NCBI GenBank assembly: GCA_024693365.1 | Contig: JAILLF010000010.1 | Coordinates: forward strand, 1-64,000 | Direction of reading: 5' to 3' | Source: Acetatifactor sp. | Lineage (GTDB): Bacteria; Bacillota; Clostridia; Lachnospirales; Lachnospiraceae | Length of the DNA: 64,000 nucleotides | In this document: positions 7,582-15,366 of the stretch, piece by piece | How the letters are laid out: every line of letters starts with the position of its first letter | How positions within the stretch are numbered: the first letter of the stretch is position 1 | Position numbers and translations under genes: made by a program | The notes under the pieces: generated by a model | Seen by the model: the letters and a program-made list of their open reading frames with translations, nothing else | The model's database searches: none | Told to the model about the DNA's origin: nothing

Positions 7582-8353
7582 ATGATAAAAAGGATTCGGA
7601 GTTTTGGCAAAGATGTTGGAAATCAGAACCTTAACGCATTTGCGGCGAGTACGGCTTTTTTCTTTTTTCTCTCGCTCGTGCCCATGCTCATTATGATCTG
7701 CACGATTCTTCCATATACGCCTCTGACGGAGGAGAACCTGTTGTATGCGATTAATGGGATCATACCGGAAAAGATGGTTCCCCTGGCAGAGGGCGTAATA
7801 CGGGACGTCTATGAAAAATCGGAGGGATTATTGCCGATTGCAGTGCTGCTGACTTTGTGGTCAGCAGGAAAGGGCATGCTTTTACACGGCAGTAATGCTG
7901 GTCATGGTAGTGCTTTGCCTTTCTGTGATGGTATTTGGCAATCGTTTTGTGGACATGCTGTTATATAAACTGCCAAGCCTCCAGCCACTTGTGGCAATGC
8001 TCATGAAACTCCGTTTCTTGGCAATCTGGGTTTTGTTAACCTTTTTGTTTGCGGCAATCTATTCGTACGTGCCAAACGGTACGCTAAAATTCCGTGCGCA
8101 GATTCCGGGAGCTGCGCTTACTGCCGTCGGATGGAGCGTATTCTCGTGGGGGTTTTCCATGTATGTTGACTGGACGGATTATAGCGTCTACGGGAGCCTT
8201 GCACTGATCATTTTAATCATGTTGTGGCTGTATTTTTGCAGGTACATCATTCTAATTGGGGCATATATTAACAAAATTTTTATAAATTTGGAAACTCAGG
8301 CGAGGGACGGAAAAGCCCCAAAATTGGGAAAAACGCACGATAAGCAGTCGTAA
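7582..8353 (+). pseudogene. YihY/virulence factor BrkB-family membrane protein, internal deletion
   Basis: Two reading frames together give a YihY-family inner-membrane protein. The first, from ATG 7582, runs MIKRIRSFGKDV to LWSAGKGML and contains the usual NAFAASTAFFFFLSLVPM block. At about 7880 homology jumps to the other frame, which resumes at YTAVMLVMVV, continues through VFGNR and the YSYVPN stretch, and ends at 8353. In intact members roughly 25-30 residues lie between GML and this helix, so a small deletion that is not a multiple of three joined the two parts. Neither fragment alone would make a complete protein. The gap size is my estimate from the family, not a measured alignment. 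Confidence 0.75.
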
Positions 8354-8354
8354 C

Positions 8355-8384
8355 GTGGATAAGTTTGTGGATTAATACGTGGAA
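8355..8384 (+). promoter_or_regulatory. Three 12-bp direct repeats upstream of the sortase promoter
   Basis: GTGGA occurs at 8355, 8367 and 8379, exactly 12 bp apart, as GTGGATAAGTTT, GTGGATTAATAC and GTGGAAACGGTA. The block ends 17 bp before the -35 element. Two of the units are close to DnaA boxes on the opposite strand (CGTGGATAA, TGTGGATTA). Confidence 0.35.
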
Positions 8385-8401
8385 ACGGTATAGATTCCTT
8401 C

Positions 8402-8430
8402 TTGACTTTTCATGCGTTATTTTGTAAAAT
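8402..8430 (+). promoter_or_regulatory. SigA promoter of the sortase operon
   Basis: TTGACT (8402-8407), 17-bp spacer, TAAAAT (8425-8430), about 95 bases before the sortase start codon. Confidence 0.65.
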
Positions 8431-8528
8431 GATACTGAATTATTTGAATGGAGAAGTATGGTATTCGCTTGAAACCAGATTTGTTCGCTTATTACGTGAC
8501 GATGATTAGGCGATGATCGACGAGGATT

Positions 8529-9425
8529 ATGGAACAAAACAAGAATCAAAACAGAAGAAATCCATGGGGAATCATAGCCGTGGTATTGGCATTGGGCGCT
8601 TGCGTCTGCATAGGCTTTCTGATCAAAACGACAATTGACAGCAAGAGAAAAGCTGATGAAATGTCTGATCTGGTGAAAGTCATAACGGGTACGGAGATTA
8701 GCGCGACTTCTTCCGAAGTTTCTCAAAGCTCTGAAAGTACCTCGTCAAGCGACAGCGTGGAACCGACGGCGACGCCGGAACCGGTGGATCCTTTTGAAGA
8801 AAGCATTCGGCTTGCCCAGGAGGCAGGAGCTCCCGTTCCTGATTTGGAAATTGACCTGAAGAATTTGCAGGAAACCGTAAATGCTGACATCTATGCATGG
8901 ATTTACGTGCCGGGCACGAAAGTGAATTACCCTATTTTACAGCATCCGACGGATGATTCTTATTATTTGAACTATAATCTCGACGGAAGCAAGGGATATC
9001 CGGGCTGCATCTATTCAGAGAAGACGTACAATAATAAAGATTTTACGGATCACAACACGGTTCTCTATGGCCACAACATGAAAAATGGAACAATGTTTGG
9101 CAGCATTCACAGATATGAGGATGAAGAATTCTTTAACGAGAACCGATACATATACGTATATACGCAGGAAAAATTGTTGGTTTACAAGATTTTTGCCGCA
9201 TACGTTCACAGCAATGAACACTTGCTGTACAATCATAATTTTGATCTTCCGGAAATGGCAGCGCTCTATTTTGAGACCATAAGGACGGAGCGGAACATGA
9301 ACCGGATTTATGATGACAGTATCGAACTAAGCGGTGAAGAGTATTTTATAACGTTATCCACTTGTATCAATAATAAACCTGAGAATCGATTTTTGGTGCA
9401 GGGAGTATTGATCAATGAAGAATAG
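8529..9425 (+). CDS. srtB: Class B sortase
   Basis: A 298-residue class B sortase, a membrane-anchored cysteine transpeptidase that cuts surface proteins at a C-terminal sorting motif and joins them to peptidoglycan. One N-terminal helix (about 13-33) and a Ser/Thr/Pro/Glu-rich linker (55-90) precede the catalytic domain. The triad is visible: His182 in LYGHNM, Cys279 in TLSTC and Arg287 in ENRFLVQG. The domain motifs DIYAWIYVPGTKVNYPILQ and SIHRYEDEEFF are typical. It overlaps the next gene by 11 bases, so it is co-translated with an LCP enzyme, and a likely substrate lies just beyond. Confidence 0.93.
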   Translation: MEQNKNQNRRNPWGIIAVVLALGACVCIGFLIKTTIDSKRKADEMSDLVKVITGTEISATSSEVSQSSESTSSSDSVEPTATPEPVDPFEESIRLAQEAGAPVPDLEIDLKNLQETVNADIYAWIYVPGTKVNYPILQHPTDDSYYLNYNLDGSKGYPGCIYSEKTYNNKDFTDHNTVLYGHNMKNGTMFGSIHRYEDEEFFNENRYIYVYTQEKLLVYKIFAAYVHSNEHLLYNHNFDLPEMAALYFETIRTERNMNRIYDDSIELSGEEYFITLSTCINNKPENRFLVQGVLINEE

Positions 9426-10533
9426 TTTCAAGATCCGCCGTGGCGTCCTAAAGTTTTTGATGTGGCTTATTATTATATGCATCATTGGATTTGCAATTTT
9501 TTTGGGACTTAGGATTTCCGGTAAAAACAGGCTGTATCGTAAAAGTGAAAACAAGAGACCTGACCTGAACGTGGCGATGACTGACTGGGTCGTGGAAGAG
9601 AGCAATGAAGCTGAGGCTTCCGCAGAGACGGTTCCCTTGATCCAGATCGATGAAGATAATGAAAACTGGGAAGAGGGAGACATACGATATAAGGGCGTTC
9701 ACTACCGATATAATGACGAAATGCTCACGTTCCTTTTTCTTGGCATTGACAAGAAGGGGACGGTAAAGGAAGCGAAGGATTCCCTCGATGGCGGTCAGTC
9801 AGATGCAATCTTCCTTTTGGCATTGAATCCGAAAACCATGGATGCTTCCGTTATTGGCATTAACCGTGATACCATGACTGACGTTGACATGTATTCCCAA
9901 AACGGGACGTTCCTAGGTACCGTGAAGGCACAGCTTACGTTACAGCATGGTTACGGAGACGGAAAAGAGCAAAGTTGTGAAAGAAGTGTTGCAGCCGTTT
10001 CAAAATTGTTTTATAATTTACCCATTCATGGGTATTGTGCCATCAACCTCGGAGCCGTTCCCAAGATTAATGATGCCGTAGGCGGCGTTGAATTAGTCGC
10101 ATTAGAGGATATCGGCAAAGCCAATAAATTGGTTTTCAAGGAAGGCCAAAAGGTTCATCTGAAAGGCGATCAGGCCATTACGTATCTTCAGTCGCGTGAC
10201 TGTACCAGCTTTGGGAGCGCGGGAAGAAGGACGGAGCGGCAAAAGCAATATTTGCTTGCCTATGCCGATACGGCAAAAAAAGCCGTAAAAAAAGACGTAT
10301 CATTGCTAGTCACGTTATATAATACCATTAAAAAATACATGGTAACGGACGTGACGATAGATGAGGTAAGTTATTTCTCAACACAGGTTGCCGATTATAA
10401 ATTTGACAAGGAACACATGTATTCAATTCCCGGCGAAACACAGATGGGAGAGAAATTTGAAGAGTTCTACGTCGATGAAAAAGGCATGTATGAATTGATA
10501 CTGAAGGTCTTCTATGAAGTAATCGAAGATTGA
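9415..10533 (+). CDS. LytR-CpsA-Psr (LCP) family protein
   Basis: A 372-residue LCP-family protein. Family members transfer lipid-linked anionic glycopolymers such as teichoic acids or capsule to peptidoglycan on the outer face of the membrane. It has one N-terminal helix (about 14-36), a linker and then the LCP domain: FLFLGIDKKG, SDAIFLLALNP, SVIGINRDTM with the conserved Arg/Asp, the NLGAVPKINDAVGGV block and the basic QSRDCTSFGSAGRRTERQK stretch. Its start overlaps srtB by 11 bases (GGGAG ribosome site inside srtB). This pairing points to joint assembly of wall-linked protein and polymer. Confidence 0.88.
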   Translation: MKNSFKIRRGVLKFLMWLIIICIIGFAIFLGLRISGKNRLYRKSENKRPDLNVAMTDWVVEESNEAEASAETVPLIQIDEDNENWEEGDIRYKGVHYRYNDEMLTFLFLGIDKKGTVKEAKDSLDGGQSDAIFLLALNPKTMDASVIGINRDTMTDVDMYSQNGTFLGTVKAQLTLQHGYGDGKEQSCERSVAAVSKLFYNLPIHGYCAINLGAVPKINDAVGGVELVALEDIGKANKLVFKEGQKVHLKGDQAITYLQSRDCTSFGSAGRRTERQKQYLLAYADTAKKAVKKDVSLLVTLYNTIKKYMVTDVTIDEVSYFSTQVADYKFDKEHMYSIPGETQMGEKFEEFYVDEKGMYELILKVFYEVIED

Positions 10534-10613
10534 CGGTAACCGCTTTTATTTTGGTATTAGGCCGTAAGGCTTGATATAACCACATGATTCTTAAAGAAAG
10601 GAGGACCAATCCA

Positions 10614-11204
10614 ATGAAAAAGTTTATGAGAACGATTGCTCTTACCGTTGCAGCCGTATTAGTATTCGGCATGACGGTATTTGCAGCCGGCAGTACTTCT
10701 ACGACGACCACCGATGCTAACCAGCAGCTTGCTACGCAGATTGCTCAGGATAACATCGACATGAACTACACCGCTACCGGTGCTAAGTTCGATGGCCTTA
10801 AGCCTGACTGGCTTGCTCGTGCAAGAAAGTATGCTGCTGATCATGGTCTTGGCGAGATCTACACGGTTTCCAACATCACCCATGACGGTCCTGCTACTGT
10901 TTCTTTCAAGAGCAAATATGCCGCTGCCAATGGTGAGTATTATATGCTTCACTACATCGGCAAAGACTGGCAGAATGATGCTGCATATGATCCTGAAGCT
11001 TGGGTAGTAATTCCTATTACCAACAATAATGGAACTCTTACCTTCAGCTCCGATTCCTTCTCACCTTTCGCTTTAGGTAAGGGCGCAGCTAAGGCTGTTG
11101 TTGCTCCTAAGACCGGTGAGGTTATCGCTATTTCTGCAATCCTTGCTATGATGATGATGGCAGGTGCAGTTGTTTGCGCAAAGAAGGCTCGCCTTCAGAA
11201 ATAA
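10614..11204 (+). CDS. Secreted surface protein with PKTGE sorting-like tail
   Basis: A 196-residue exported protein of unknown function. ATG 10614 follows a perfect AAGGAGG at nine bases. Residues 1-23 form a signal peptide (KKFMRTIALTVAAVLVF, cleavage near VFAAG). The body, about 130 residues, has no family I recognise. The C-terminus reads VAPKTGE, then a hydrophobic helix and KKARLQK, the layout of a cell-wall sorting signal with PKTG in place of LPXTG. The sortase B and LCP genes directly upstream fit it as their substrate. Codon choice is strongly biased (AAG, GCT, CTT, ACC), as in highly expressed genes of this window. No classical terminator follows, only a palindrome at 11232-11247. 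Confidence 0.8.
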   Translation: MKKFMRTIALTVAAVLVFGMTVFAAGSTSTTTTDANQQLATQIAQDNIDMNYTATGAKFDGLKPDWLARARKYAADHGLGEIYTVSNITHDGPATVSFKSKYAAANGEYYMLHYIGKDWQNDAAYDPEAWVVIPITNNNGTLTFSSDSFSPFALGKGAAKAVVAPKTGEVIAISAILAMMMMAGAVVCAKKARLQK

Positions 11205-11297
11205 TAAAGGATGTTTATCATTCTTTGTGATTAATCATGCATGATTAGTTAAAAATTTAGTATTACCAAGACATTCTTTTTGACATGTGGTTTTCTT

Positions 11298-11331
11298 GTG
11301 GAGTCAAGGCGGGAAACCGTTTTGGCTCCAC
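11298..11331 (+). other. Perfect 15-bp hairpin with GAAA tetraloop
   Basis: Arms 11298-11312 (GTGGAGTCAAGGCGG) and 11317-11331 (CCGTTTTGGCTCCAC) pair along their full length, with G-U pairs, around the GNRA loop GAAA. No T tract follows on either strand, so it is not an obvious terminator. It lies between the surface-protein gene and the pheS T-box promoter. Confidence 0.5.
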
Positions 11332-11344
11332 GGGATAAAAAGAC

Positions 11345-11373
11345 TTGACAATTTCGCGGTAATTCATTAGAAT
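11345..11373 (+). promoter_or_regulatory. SigA promoter of the pheST T-box transcript
   Basis: Consensus TTGACA (11345-11350), 17-bp spacer, TAGAAT (11368-11373). The start near 11380 gives a leader of about 370 bases. Confidence 0.8.
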
Positions 11374-11379
11374 ACCAAC

Positions 11380-11680
11380 ATATAAAGGCGATGAAGGTGC
11401 AAACAGACCGTTAAGGTCGCCGTAGGAACTCATTTTCCTAAACGGATCAGAGAGGGAATGCCACCGGCTGAAAGCTTCCCAGGTAAAGATGAGATTTTGA
11501 ATTTCCCACCGGAGCTGCTTTGATGAAGGTCGCAAGACGAATAGTTGAAGCCGGAAGCGTCCGTTATCCGCATAAGAGCGTCTGGTCCATGGATTTTTTC
11601 AAAGTGATCAGGAAGCAGGGTGGTACCGCGTAGACATATTTACGTCCCTTACACAGGTTAGCTGTGCAGGGGATTTTTTA
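11380..11680 (+). promoter_or_regulatory. T-box riboswitch, phenylalanine-type
   Basis: The leader binds uncharged tRNA and allows read-through into pheST when charging falls. It contains the invariant T-box AGGGTGGTACCGCG (11617-11630), the distal stem I segment CAGAGAGGGAATGCC (around 11448-11465) and a candidate specifier TTC at 11503-11505 inside GAATTTCCCACC, matching Phe. A terminator stem, TCCCTTACACAG with CTGTGCAGGGGA, followed by TTTTTT, ends near 11680; the T-box sequence would pair with its 5' arm to form the antiterminator. The specifier position is read by eye and less certain than the class. Confidence 0.9.
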
Positions 11681-11753
11681 TTTGGGAAAAAAGCGTCCGC
11701 GTGACTGCAAAACGGCAGGGCGGACGGTTGTAAGGATAAAGGAGGAAAGAAGC

Positions 11754-12782
11754 ATGAGCGAGAGATTTGACGAGATCAAACAGGAGATTTTGGATGGCAT
11801 TGGCGGACTTGCAAGTTCTAAGGCCGTTTATGAATTCAAAAAGCAGTTTTTGGATTCTAAAGCCGGCAAGATCGGCCTTCTGATGAAAGAAATGAAGAAC
11901 ATTGCGCCGGAGGAGCGCGCTAGCTTCGGTAAGGGCGTTAATGACCTAAAGGAATGGGCACAGCAGCGCTTTACGGATCTGGATGAAATGATCAAGGCGA
12001 AGGAATTAGAGCGTCGTTACGAACAGGAAAAGATCGACGTGACGGAACCCGGCGAGGAGATGAAATCCGGAAATCTGCATCCCATTACCCAGATGAGAAA
12101 CGAAATCATAGACGTGTTTTCGGGCATGGGTTTCGAGGTGTTTGAGAATAAAGAGATAGAGAATGATTATTACAACTTCACTGCGCTGAATACGCCTAAG
12201 GATCATCCGGCAAGAGACATGCAGGATACGTTTTATCTCTCTCCGGAATTCCTGCTGGCAACGCAGACTTCTGCAGCGCAGATCCATACCATGGAAGCAA
12301 AGAAGCCTCCGATCAAGATTCTTTGTCCCGGTAAGGTATTCCGTTCGGATGACGACGCGACGCATTCTCCCATGTTCCATCAGATGGAAGGCTTGGTCGT
12401 TGACAAGAAGATCACGCTTTGCGACTTAAAGGGCATGCTTGACGTGTTCGTGCAGAAGATTTACGGCGAAGGTACGACGACCAGACTGCGTCCTTCCTAT
12501 TTCCCGTTCACGGAGCCTTCCGTTGAGGTGGACGTCAGCTGCTTTGAATGCGGTGGAAAGGGATGTAAGCTTTGCAAGGGAACGGGCTGGATCGAGATCC
12601 TTGGTGCCGGCATTGTAAACCGCAAGGTATTGCAGAACTGCGGAATCGATCCTGATGAATACAGCGGCCTGGCATTTGGCATTGGCCTTGAGCGTGCCAC
12701 CATGCTGAAATATGGCATCAACAACATCAAGCTGTTGTTCGAGTCAGACATAAAAGTACTCGAGCAGATCGATAATAATTAG
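11754..12782 (+). CDS. pheS: Phenylalanine-tRNA ligase alpha subunit
   Basis: Alpha subunit (342 residues) of the class II phenylalanyl-tRNA synthetase, which charges tRNA-Phe as an alpha2-beta2 tetramer. The start ATG 11754 follows AAAGGAGGAAAG and gives the usual length; the frame is open further upstream but inside the T-box leader. Visible are the N-terminal coiled coil, [10 protein letters not shown], class II motif 2 ([20 protein letters not shown]) and motif 3 ([18 protein letters not shown]). The [16 protein letters not shown] stretch is common in Firmicute PheS. It is followed by pheT after 26 bases; both are controlled by the T-box. Confidence 0.97.
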   Translation: MSERFDEIKQEILDGIGGLASSKAVYEFKKQFLDSKAGKIGLLMKEMKNIAPEERASFGKGVNDLKEWAQQRFTDLDEMIKAKELERRYEQEKIDVTEPGEEMKSGNLHPITQMRNEIIDVFSGMGFEVFENKEIENDYYNFTALNTPKDHPARDMQDTFYLSPEFLLATQTSAAQIHTMEAKKPPIKILCPGKVFRSDDDATHSPMFHQMEGLVVDKKITLCDLKGMLDVFVQKIYGEGTTTRLRPSYFPFTEPSVEVDVSCFECGGKGCKLCKGTGWIEILGAGIVNRKVLQNCGIDPDEYSGLAFGIGLERATMLKYGINNIKLLFESDIKVLEQIDNN

Positions 12783-12808
12783 GATGCGGAAGATAGGAGG
12801 ATAAAGAC

Positions 12809-15229
12809 ATGTTAGTGCCACTCAGTTGGTTAAAGGAATACGTGGACGTGAACGTTAGCGCGGAGGAACTGGAAAAAAAGCTTTTCTCCTGCGGCTTTGA
12901 AGTAGAAGAATTAAAGGAGGTTGGCAAGGACGTAAGCAACGTGGTTGTTGGATACGTGGAAGAGTGCGAACCCATTCCCGAGACGCATTTACACGTTTGC
13001 AAGGTAAATGCAGGCAGTCACGGAACCTTTCAGGTATGCTGCGGTGCGGACAACGTGCAGGCGGGCGGAAAGTATCCCGTTGCGCTTGTGGGCGCAAGCG
13101 TATATGCCACCGCAAAAGATCATAAGACCGTGGAAGGCGTGATGACGATCAAGAAGGGTAAGCTTCGCGGATATGATTCCGAGGGCATGCTTTGTTCCGG
13201 CGTGGAGCTTGGCGTATCCGAGGACATGTTCCCAGGTGCGGGATATAATGGGCTTCTCGTACTCCCTGAGGATGCGGAAGTTGGTGCAGACGTAAAGCCG
13301 ATCCTTGGATTAGACGATTATGTGTTTGACGTATCCATTACTGCAAACAGACCGGATTGCCAAAGCATTCTTGGCCTTGCACGGGAGGTCGCTGCCGTAT
13401 TGGACCTGCCGTTAAAGGAGCCCTCTTATGAATATCATGAGACTGACGTAAAGAAGGACGGATTTACCGTAAGCGTTAGCGCTCCGGAGCTTTGCCCGAG
13501 ATATATCGGACATTACGTATATGACGTCCAAATCGGAGAGTCTCCTCTTTGGATGAAGAGAAGGCTTGCATTGGTTGGGCAGTCCTCCATTTCCAATATC
13601 GTAGACATTACAAACTACGTAATGTTGGAACAGGGTCAGCCCATGCATGCATTCGACAGTGAATATATTGAGGGCAATGCCATTTGCGTGCGCAGGGCCG
13701 GAGAAGGCGAGAAGATAACGACGCTTGACGAGCAGGAATATACTTTGAATCCCAACAATCTGGTCATTTGTGACGGCGTAAAGCCCGTGGCACTAGCCGG
13801 CGTGATGGGCGGCCTGAATTCCGAGATCCGCGATACGACGAAGGCCGTATTGTTTGAGTCCGCTAAGTTTGCAAGGGACAACATCCGCAAGACGGCCAGG
13901 GCATTGGGAAAGCGTACGGACGCAAGCGCAAAATATGAAAAGGGCGTTGATGAGTATTCCACCGTTCATGCCATGAAGAGAGCCCTTCATTTGATCGAGG
14001 AACTCGGCTGCGGCAAGGTGTCCTCCACGCACTTGGACGTAAATACCGGCAACTCCATCAAACCTTGGGAGATGAAGGTCAGCATTCAAAAGGTGAACGA
14101 CGTGCTCGGCATCGAAGTGCCCACCCAGGACGTGCTTCACATTTTGAGTAATTTGAATTTTGCGCCGGAAGTAAATGGCGACGAACTTAAGATCCATGTT
14201 CCGGCGTATCGTGAGGACATGGATTCGTATCCCGACGTTGCGGAGGAAGTGATCCGCATGTACGGTTATGAGCACGTAAAACCCACCTTCATGCCGGATG
14301 CGCTGGTGACGACCGGCGGCATGAATGCTAAACAGAGAAGAGAACTGAAGCTTAAGAAGGATCTTTGCACGACGGGTGCATATGAGTGCATCCATTATTC
14401 CTTCTTCTCGCCCTCGGATCTGGATCTTTTAAGACTTCCCAAGAGTGCACCGGAGCGCCGTGCAATCAAGATTTTAAATCCGATCAATGAAGAGCTTTCC
14501 TTGATGAGAACTACGCTCGCAGCCTCCATGCTGAATGCCATTAGCCGCAACCAAAAGAAGGGAAATCTCTCCGGAAGATTGTACGAGATTGGCAAGAAAT
14601 TTATTGCGAAGGAGCTTCCGCTGACGGATTATCCTGATGAGCGCGAAACCCTTTGCATCGGCATCTTTGGCGAGAAGGAAAGCTTCTTCACCTTAAAGGG
14701 CATGGCGCAGAAGGTCGCAGAGAGCCTCTACGTGAAATTTGATTACGTGCCTGGTAAGGTAAGTTTCCTTCATCCTTATCAGACGGCCACGATCGTTTGT
14801 AACGGAACCGAGATCGGATACCTTGGAAAGGTGGCATATCCCGTCGCTGAGAAGCTGGATTTAAGAACGGATGCTTATCTTTTGGAGATTGACTTGAAAA
14901 CGCTTGGCACGTTGCCTGCAGGAAAGGCAAGCTTTGAGCCTCTTCCGAAGTTCCCCGGCGAGAGCCGTGACCTTGCCCTGGTTATGAGCAAGGAGATCAC
15001 CTGCGGTCAGGTGGAGGATTGCATCCAGAAGAACTGCCAGTACGTAAAAGGCATTAAGCTGTTCGACAAGTACGAAGGCGCACCGATCCCTCCGACGAAG
15101 AAGAGCATGGCATTCACCATCGATTTTGTGCCTGGACAGGAGCCCTTCGAAGCTGATTCCGTGGATCATTTCGTAAAGAAGATCCTCAAGAACTTAAAGA
15201 ATCAGTTAGACATTGATCTTAGAAGCTAA
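12809..15229 (+). CDS. pheT: Phenylalanine-tRNA ligase beta subunit
   Basis: Beta subunit (806 residues) of phenylalanyl-tRNA synthetase. The domains run in the standard order: EMAP-type tRNA-binding domain (residues about 40-150, HLHVCKVNAG), B3/B4 editing domain that removes Tyr-tRNA-Phe (LALVGQSSISNIVDITNYV, QPMHAFD), B5 DNA-binding-like fold, catalytic-like core and the C-terminal ferredoxin-fold anticodon-binding domain (PKFPGESRDLALV). Length matches the family. It is co-transcribed with pheS and followed by a terminator. Confidence 0.97.
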   Translation: MLVPLSWLKEYVDVNVSAEELEKKLFSCGFEVEELKEVGKDVSNVVVGYVEECEPIPETHLHVCKVNAGSHGTFQVCCGADNVQAGGKYPVALVGASVYATAKDHKTVEGVMTIKKGKLRGYDSEGMLCSGVELGVSEDMFPGAGYNGLLVLPEDAEVGADVKPILGLDDYVFDVSITANRPDCQSILGLAREVAAVLDLPLKEPSYEYHETDVKKDGFTVSVSAPELCPRYIGHYVYDVQIGESPLWMKRRLALVGQSSISNIVDITNYVMLEQGQPMHAFDSEYIEGNAICVRRAGEGEKITTLDEQEYTLNPNNLVICDGVKPVALAGVMGGLNSEIRDTTKAVLFESAKFARDNIRKTARALGKRTDASAKYEKGVDEYSTVHAMKRALHLIEELGCGKVSSTHLDVNTGNSIKPWEMKVSIQKVNDVLGIEVPTQDVLHILSNLNFAPEVNGDELKIHVPAYREDMDSYPDVAEEVIRMYGYEHVKPTFMPDALVTTGGMNAKQRRELKLKKDLCTTGAYECIHYSFFSPSDLDLLRLPKSAPERRAIKILNPINEELSLMRTTLAASMLNAISRNQKKGNLSGRLYEIGKKFIAKELPLTDYPDERETLCIGIFGEKESFFTLKGMAQKVAESLYVKFDYVPGKVSFLHPYQTATIVCNGTEIGYLGKVAYPVAEKLDLRTDAYLLEIDLKTLGTLPAGKASFEPLPKFPGESRDLALVMSKEITCGQVEDCIQKNCQYVKGIKLFDKYEGAPIPPTKKSMAFTIDFVPGQEPFEADSVDHFVKKILKNLKNQLDIDLRS

Positions 15230-15241
15230 TAACGTATCCCA

Positions 15242-15277
15242 AATGCCTCTCCGGAGATTCGCCGGGGAGGCATTTTC
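15242..15277 (+). terminator. Terminator after pheST
   Basis: AATGCCTCTCCGG (15242-15254) pairs with CCGGGGAGGCATT (15262-15274), then TTTTC. Confidence 0.85.
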
Positions 15278-15293
15278 TTAAGGGAATATTCAT

Positions 15294-15322
15294 TTGCTTA
15301 TTTCAATGAAATATTGTATAAT
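15294..15322 (+). promoter_or_regulatory. SigA promoter of the 15-21 kb glycan module
   Basis: Consensus TATAAT (15317-15322), 17 bp from a weak -35, TTGCTT (15294-15299), 45 bases before the first membrane-protein gene. Confidence 0.55.
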
Positions 15323-15366
15323 AACCATGTTTATGCACGGAGCTAAATTGACAAGGACGTGACGGG

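Noticed and set aside
8354..8374. Two DnaA-box-like words suggesting a replication origin
   Set aside because: Only two imperfect boxes, no dnaA, dnaN or AT-rich unwinding region; better read as 12-bp direct repeats.
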